Origin: Jaltomata sinuosa
Lineage: Eukaryota > Streptophyta > Magnoliopsida > Solanales > Solanaceae
Assembly (NCBI GenBank): GCA_003996215.1
Contig: QJPP01001637.1
Location: forward strand, 369,501-433,500
DNA length: 64,000 bases
Direction: 5' to 3'
Under the pieces are notes generated by a model. It ran no database searches. It was not told the origin of the DNA and saw only the letters and a program-made list of their open reading frames with translations. Shown piece by piece: positions 57,784 through 64,000 of this stretch (positions within the stretch are counted from its first letter, which is position 1; every line of letters starts with the position of its first letter). The position numbers and the translations under genes were made by a program.

Positions 57784-59221
57784 AATTTTCTTCTTCCGAT
57801 TCTTCTATATTATTATTTATATCGTTTTCGCTTTCGTTTTCTGATAATTCATTTTCTGATAATTCATATATACTGTCTTCACTCCCTAATTCATAATCTA
57901 TATATTCTATTTGTGTATATTTATCATCTCCTATTATTATTTCAGTAATTTGTTTTTTCTTTGGATTTTTTGGTAATTTGCAATCTTTAGCTAAGTGTCC
58001 TAGTTTTCCACAATTGTAACAAGTACATTCCGTTAATTTTTTCTTTGTTTTATATGGTTTTTTATATTTGTAATTTTTTACATAATATCTTCTTCTTGGT
58101 TTTTTATACTTATATTTTGATTTATATGGTTTATATTTACTACTATATCTTTTTATTTTCTTATGTTTTTTATAATATTTATCTGTGCATCCGAATTGGG
58201 GTGCTGTTCTATCTTTACAACATGCTAAATTTCTTACTAATATTTTATCCATTTTAATATTTTCTTTGTATTTTTCACATAATTCCATAAACCAATTTTG
58301 TAAAAATTTTATTCGAGCTCCTAGGGTATCTACTAATTCTGCTTCATTCCAATTTTTTATTATTTTTGAACTAAAAGGTTCTGGTAATTTAGTAAAATAT
58401 AATTTTCTTATTTCTTTACTTTCATCTGGATTATATGTTCCTTTGTAATAATAGTCTTTAAATGCACAAGTATATTCATCTAGATAGCACATATTACATA
58501 TTGCTAATTTTGACATTAAATTTCTGTTTATAATTTTTTCTTTATTTTGTTCTTCTATTTCCGTCGTCATACTACCAAATTTATTTCTTATTGCTATTTC
58601 ATATTTAAATAATATTTCCGTAGCTGTTGTGGCATCTGTTCCATCGTATTTTTATCACTTCTTAATGTTTCTAGACTTTTGTTTGTTAAATTTTGTAACC
58701 ATAATTTTACCGTTCCTATGAGTGTTCTTTCTATATATCCTGGTGTTTCAGCTATCGATATTTTATTGTCTATTAATTGTTTTGAGATATATCCTGTCCA
58801 TAATTGAATTGTTTTATTTATATCTACTATACAATCTAGATCTAAAAAATTATTTTGTTCAGTTATCTGCCTTGGTGTCCATTTCTTATTCGGCCTTTTT
58901 TCCCATAACGTTTTATTTTTATCATATGAATTATAGTCTGCCCTATAGTAGCTTGGTTTTAATTGCTTTGGATTCTTTACTCCTGATGTACTTGGTTTAT
59001 CATCAGTGCTCATATCTCCTGTATTTATTTCTGGATTTATTTTTACTTTTTCCGTTTTTTCTATTAGTTCGGTATATGTTTCACTTGTTTACGAATAGTT
59101 TTCTCCTAGATTATTATCATTATCACTTTCTTCACTTATTTCATCTATGCTTATTTTTGGTAGATTGTCTTGTTCTTCTTCTAATTGTAATTTAAATTTT
59201 TCTATTTCATTTGTCAGTTTT
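57776..59221 (-). pseudogene. Pararetroviral capsid protein, N-terminally truncated and frameshifted
   Basis: The particle-forming coat protein. The upstream part (59221-58594) has an acidic, coiled-coil-like N-terminus with one stop (NYS*TSE). It then reads MSTDDKPSTSG (59013) and the capsid core phrases IERTLIGTVKLWLQNL. A frameshift near 58590 moves the frame to 58570-57776 (264 aa). There AICNMCYLDEYTC, a Lys/Tyr/Arg-rich RNA-binding region (residues ~131-178), the zinc knuckle CYNCGKLGHLAKDC (C184, C187, H192, C197) and an acidic tail follow. The true N-terminus is removed by the Tekay LTR at 59222. Confidence 0.8.
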
Positions 59222-62200
59222 TGTCACGACCCGATTTCTCGGTCATGATGGCACCTACAACCTCCGGTAGGTGAACCAATCCCCGTAGCCCAGAACAGTT
59301 AGTAATGGGCTACTATCTAGCAAATAAGGAAACAAGACGAATAAAATAGATAACATGGATATAAATATATACATATGCGGAAACTAAACCAAACCCCAAG
59401 ACCTGGTATCATAGTACAGAGCCAAAACTACATACATGGAGTGAAAACTATCCAAAAGAATATATACAGATGTCTCTGAATGGTAATAGAGTACATAAAG
59501 CAAAAGATAAACTAAAGCTAAGCTCCGATCGCCAAGAGCTCACCCTCAGTCTGAAGTAGTCCCCAACAGATCTCCAAGCACGAATCACAACGATCTAACG
59601 GCGATGGCCCACGCTAGGATCTGCACCCAAAGATGCAGGGGGTAGGGGTGAGCACCAAATGCGAAGCATAAGGTACCCAGTAGGTATCATAGGCCGACTG
59701 GGCACATATAAGATAAAAGCGTAGTAATAGACAGAATAGAAGCAAGTAGTCACAGAAATCAACGAAAGGTACACAGGAACTAGCCCAGAGGGAAATCAAC
59801 AGAACCACATGTGAGGCTAGCAAGCAGAATATACACACCATAGGCACAGGTGAAAGTAAGAAATAACGCACCTGGGGTCCTTGCAATAACAGTGTATACA
59901 AAATAAGTTTTACGAAATGGACGGTATACCGGTAACCTCAAGTGTAAGAAGAAGAGAGAAAGAGTAATAATAGGCATGCTCAGAGACATGAATCAAACTC
60001 AACTAATCATACCAATCTCATACTTATCCATAATAGAGAACAATTCTGTAAGTAAAAGCAAAAGTCTACCTATAGTCCCTCGGCCGCCCATACAACCGAG
60101 GAACACAAACAAGTGAAAACAAACCCTCCGGCATCCCATACTACCGGAGCGTACAATCAGCAAACAACAAACAAGGGTGGAACCTCGAACCATGAATGAT
60201 ATGATGCATGAAGATCTCAAGTGCCATAGTATCTCTGTATGTACCTCCTCCGGCGCCGATCCGGCCCAGCAAGTAGGTTCCATGGAAGGACTCTGCCCGT
60301 ATACCTCTACTCCACCGTATACCCCTCCTCCGGCACACGCAGCCCGTAGCCCCTGGCCCGGATAACAAGGTCCATGGAGGTCCCAGACCCCATACTAAAA
60401 CTCAGTATCAGAACATGTATCAAGATAGAGACCCAGTCTCGATATCAAGATAGAGACCCAGTCTCGAATATGCATGCCCAGACCCTGTCCAGGACTAAAA
60501 TAGTAGGAAATATCTCAAAAACCCCTCCAAGGGTGCCCGGGCGTAGCCGGGTCTAAACAGTAAAAAGTCATCTCAGGTGCTCGGTCCGACCGAGGCTAAA
60601 AATCATCTCAAGTAACAAGAAAACTCAACTAGCACCCCGGCCCTGCCGAGTCTAGCGATAATCATAAAACTGATGATTTTAAACATAATTTTACTTTCTT
60701 GCCAAAAAATCTCCACAAGTGAAATCAACCATTTCCAAATCATTTCCATCAAAAACGAGCCCCCCGGGCCATGCAAGGTTTAGAAAACAGTGCCAGTAGG
60801 CCCGAAGCCAAAACCACAGTAAAACATGGATAAAACCTCTTTATATGCATGGAAATGGTATGATCACACACAATAGCTGCCCCGCAGCTCACAATCAACC
60901 TATCGACCCTGCACAGGCCCACAGCTACTCAGCAAGCATAACCAGCCTAGAAGGATAATTCTATGCCCGGGACTCGCGGACATTCCCAAAATCCCACCTT
61001 CTATGTTCCAGAGTCAACAAGGCCTCACAGGACCACAAGGGTAAATAAAATATACCGGCAAATACTACAAACAACGGAGGAACAAAAGTAGGCGGTCATG
61101 AATAAAGCGGTCAAGGTCTGTGGTACCAACCTAATAAACCAACCCAAGGATGTCCATTAATACAATTTTATTTTATATATACGGAGTCTAGGGAAAATAA
61201 ACCGTAACCTACCTGTCGTCCGACGACAAGCTTGAACCTCTCCGAGAAACTCTGAAACAAAATTAAACTTGAACTCGGGCTTGAATAATTTGACGTAGAT
61301 AATTGATTTTCTTCCCGAAATTAAACATAACGCCAAAATATATCTAGTTCCACCTAATTCTCTCCGTATACGTATGTAGAAGGTGGCCTTGCTGCTGCAA
61401 CGTCACTTTGTATATATAGAAATGGTAAGAGATTTAAATGCTGCTTTAAGTTCACATTGGCTTCTTGTTTAACCTGCTCATCATTGCTATAAGGAAAATA
61501 AAGGTTGCTCTAACTGGTTCTTATAATAAGAATTTTGCATTTTCCTTACATTGACATTAGCATAAAAGGCAAAGTCAATTTAGAGTTGGTACTTACCAAC
61601 AGCTAAGCCCACTACGTGGCTACTTAACCCCTGTTGCTGTCCACTCCCACCACTTCCACGTGGAAGTGGTGGTGCCACCAAAATAATTTTTATCCCGTTA
61701 AATAAATATTCGGGTATTGCATAAATTCGTGGTAAAATAAATATAATATTTTAAATATACCATAACTCATAGAAAATCATTTCCAATAAAACCTACTAGA
61801 TTATAATAATAATTTTCAACATAATTAAATTTACTATCTCCGTTAAAATATTCCAATGTATAAAAACCTTATAAAATAAATACATATACAATTATAATGT
61901 AACAAAATATTCTTCATAAACCTTTAAAATATTTTGAAAAGGCAATAATAATATAATTTTTACCAAACTCAACTTTTAAATAAAATATTTTCAAATACAT
62001 GCGATATTAATAAAATTCTTAAAACTAGACTCGCAATTCACCAACGCACGATTTCGATACTCAAGAATTCTCTCGGGAACCTCCCTTATATTTTATCACT
62101 GTTTCGGAACTGAAATGGCGTTTTAAAACGTGAAGTCGAGGCTTAAATCGAGTTTAACCCGACCCGATTCGCGACCCAGTTCGCAACCCATTTTCTGCCA

Positions 62201-62453
62201 GACAGTCCGCGGTAAAACAGTCATAACTCTTTACTCCGAGATCAATTGGACATGAGGTTTTGTGCGTTGGAAACTAGACTCGTAGACCTTCGATTTGGTA
62301 TTTCGGGGGACTTCTAACTCTTTATATATTGGGAGAAAATCCCTGAGACATTTGACCCAAAGTTCAGGAAATTTCTTAAAGAACTTACGATAACTTTTGT
62401 CGATTTGCTTGACTTCAAACTTATACGTGGAAATGACCGGAAGGGTCATTACA
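59222..62453 (-). repeat. 3' LTR of a minus-strand Tekay element inserted in the pararetrovirus
   Basis: 3232 bp. The minus strand starts TGTAATGACCC (62453) and ends GGTCGTGACA (59222). It aligns with the LTR at 1488-5007. GTTTT (59217-59221) is the expected target duplication; the other end is outside the window. It contains no gene. The ORFs 59614-59901, 59999-60283 and 60141-60368 have no conserved domain. Confidence 0.88.
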
Positions 62454-62500
62454 TCATCCACTACTAAAAAGGGCTTTCGTCCTCGAAAGTCAAGGTCAAG
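62454..62500 (-). other. Polypurine tract region of the Tekay element
   Basis: The minus strand reads TTTCGAGGACGAAAGCCC, then TTTTTAGTAGTGGATGA, directly before the LTR start TGTAATGACCC. This is the usual plus-strand priming context in this lineage. Confidence 0.7.
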
Positions 62501-62514
62501 GGGGTACCTGAAGG

Positions 62515-63012
62515 CTAAAATAGCTGCGGATACTGATCCCGCATATCTCTCTCGGTCTCCCAAGTAGCCTCCTCGACTGGACGGTGCCTCCACTGAACCT
62601 TAACAACCGGGATCTCTCGAGACCTCAATCTCCTGACATCTCTGTCCAAAATAGCTGCCGGCTCCTCAATAAAGGCTAAACTCTCATCCAACTGAACCGA
62701 ATCCCACTGCAACACATGAGACTCATCTGGGACATACCGCCGCAACATCGAAACATGAAATACAGGGTGTATAGCTGAAAACATCGGAGGTAAGGCTAAC
62801 TGATAGGCAACGCTACCAACCCTCTGCAGAATCTCAAACGGCCCAATGTACCTGGGGCTAAGCTTGCCCCGCCTACCAAATCTCATCACGCCCTTCATGG
62901 GCGATACACGGAGAAACACCAAGTCACCGACACTAAACTCCAAGGCACGAAGCCTACGATCAGCATAACTCTTCTTCCTGCTCTGAGCTGCCCGAAGTCT
63001 GTCCTGAATCAC
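62515..63012 (-). pseudogene. Tekay pol C-terminus: GPY/F module and chromodomain
   Basis: 165 codons from MIQDRLRAAQSR to MRDQYPQLF-stop. It continues the integrase frame after a single TGA. GPY/F motif RYIGPFEIL is at residues ~54-62. The chromodomain near the C-terminus (AAILDRDVRRLRSREIPVV, then VQWRHRPVEEATWE) directs chromovirus integration to heterochromatin in known families. The TGA (63013-63015) replaces an Arg codon expected in DRVRVIQD, consistent with CGA to TGA deamination. The domain itself looks intact. Confidence 0.88.
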
Positions 63013-63987
63013 TCAGACTCGGTCTAAGGAATCTCGAAGCAAATCCGTGCTCTGTGGCCCAGCACTAGAACCATCAAACCAACCTACCGGTGATCTGCAA
63101 CGCCTGCCATACAAAGCCTCAAAAGGTGCCATGCCGATACTCGAATGGAAGCTGTTATTATAAGCAAACTCTGCCAAGGGAACAAACTGAACCCAAGAAC
63201 CTCCAAAGTCAAGAACACAGGCTCGAAGCATGTCCTCCAAAATCTGAATGGTCCTCTCGGACTGGCCATCTGTCTGAGGGTGGAAAGCGGTACTAAGATG
63301 AACCTCTGTACCCAAATCTCGCTGAGTAGCCCTCCAGAACTGAGATGTGAACTGAGTGCCGCGGTATGAAATGATAGAAGCTGGGACCCCATGCAACCGA
63401 ACTATCTCACGAAGGTAGATCTGAGCTAACCTCTCTGCACCATAAGAAGTCTGAACCGGCAAGAAATGTGCTGACTTAGTCAGCCTATCAACAATCACCC
63501 ATATGGAATCAAACCCATGAGAAGTACGGGGCAAACCAACAAGGAAGTCCATATTAATCCCTTCACACTTACACTCAGGAATGGGAAGTCGCTGCATCAA
63601 ACCACCAGGTCTCATGTGCTCGGACTTAACCTGCTGACAATTCAAGCACCGAGATACAAACTCCGCTATATCCCGCTTCATACCACTCCACCAGTAAAGC
63701 TGTCTCAAGTCCCTATACATCTTTGTTGTGCCAGGGTGAATGGAGTATCTAGTACAATGTGCCTCATGAAGTATCAACTGAATCAAATCACTAACCCTCG
63801 GAACACAAAGGCGACTATCAAACCTCAGAACCCCATCTGAATCTAGCGTAGCCCGACTGGTCTCACCCTGAAAAACCCGATCACGAAGGTCACACAACTG
63901 CTGATCCTCAAACTGACGGCCCTGAATCTGATCAATCAAAGTGGAACGAACCTCAACACTGGCGAGAACTCTGCTAGGATCCGACAA
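63013..63987 (-). pseudogene. Tekay integrase, catalytic Asp mutated, runs off the window
   Basis: 324 codons open from MSDPSRVLAS; upstream pol lies beyond the window edge. The zinc-binding HHCC part has H77, H84, C114 and C117 (SRCLNCQQVK). The catalytic core has D147 (INMDFLVGLP) and E244 (TDGQSERT). The second Asp is replaced: ISYRGTQF (Tyr208) stands where ISDRGTQF is expected. The enzyme would therefore be inactive even without the downstream stop. In a chromovirus it joins cDNA ends to host DNA. Confidence 0.88.
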
Positions 63988-64000
63988 GTCAAGCCTAACC

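Larger units (their letters stand above)
51930..59221 (-). mobile_element. Endogenous plant pararetrovirus (Caulimoviridae, solendovirus-like), ~7.3 kb, defective
   Basis: On the minus strand the order is capsid (with CCHC), movement protein, protease-RT-RNase H, an accessory ORF, a promoter/leader region, then three small ORFs. That is the order of a circular caulimovirid genome opened inside the capsid ORF. It has no integrase and no LTRs, and base composition is markedly AT-rich compared with its neighbours. The size is close to the 7-8 kb of this family. The order and the Solanaceae context suggest tobacco vein clearing virus relatives. Stops and frameshifts break the capsid, movement, polymerase and accessory ORFs. 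The right edge is cut by a Tekay LTR at 59222. The left edge joins Gypsy-like DNA at about 51925. Confidence 0.85.

Noticed and set aside
1..64000. Host protein genes, tRNA or rRNA genes
   Set aside because: No exon-like conserved protein, tRNA cloverleaf or rRNA segment was recognised on either strand. The short iMet matches are retroelement primer sites.

Overview
This is repeat-dense, intergenic plant nuclear DNA with no recognisable host gene. The retroelement families (Tekay/Del-type Ty3/Gypsy chromovirus with a chromodomain and ~3 kb LTRs, tRNA-iMet primer sites, 'putative plant transposon protein' ORFs) and an endogenous pararetrovirus resembling the solendovirus group (tobacco vein clearing virus type) point to a Solanaceae genome (Nicotiana, Solanum or Capsicum). 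The genus cannot be fixed from the window alone.

Layout. 1-5007: end of a minus-strand Tekay-like element (gag remnant, PBS, 3.5 kb LTR). 5008-9674 and 30526-39454: a minus-strand non-autonomous family 'M' arranged LTR-internal-LTR-internal-LTR. Its internal region is split by a plus-strand relative 'E' (9675-30525) with target duplication TAAGT. E has a complete 5' LTR, a PBS, and an internal region without gag-pol. That region carries three broken copies of an antisense plant-transposon-protein gene (14750-15917, 17450-18614, 18853-20016) and a 1.36 kb insertion (13074-14434). E's 3' LTR is 5'-truncated and holds a hAT-like non-autonomous element (21713-22882) and a 7.3 kb LTR element 'G' (23186-30506). 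39455-41567: 5' part of another E-like LTR ('F'). 41568-48630: decayed plus-strand Tekay-like element with a tandemly duplicated LTR-end/gag segment and protease and RT remnants. 48630-51925: fragment of an unclassified Gypsy-like element with a Cys-rich repeat-containing ORF and, downstream, another transposon-protein-like ORF. 51930-59221: almost a unit length of a minus-strand endogenous pararetrovirus (small ORFs, promoter/leader region, accessory ORF, protease-RT-RNase H, movement protein, capsid). 59222-64000: 3' end of a minus-strand Tekay element (3' LTR, GPY/F-chromodomain, integrase) inserted in the viral capsid ORF.

How it fits together. Nothing looks autonomous now: integrase has lost a catalytic Asp, the viral ORFs carry stops and frameshifts, and the transposon-protein copies carry both shared and private stops. 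The most unusual pattern is a family-specific cluster of short palindromes. GCTATAGC is scattered through E/M/F, in the LTR 5' parts and on both sides of the antisense transposon-protein genes. GCGATCGC-type motifs sit just upstream of the second transposon-protein-like ORF. CCACG..CGTGG-type motifs lie in the LTR of G. This suggests a cis-acting system that has not, to my knowledge, been described; function is inference only.
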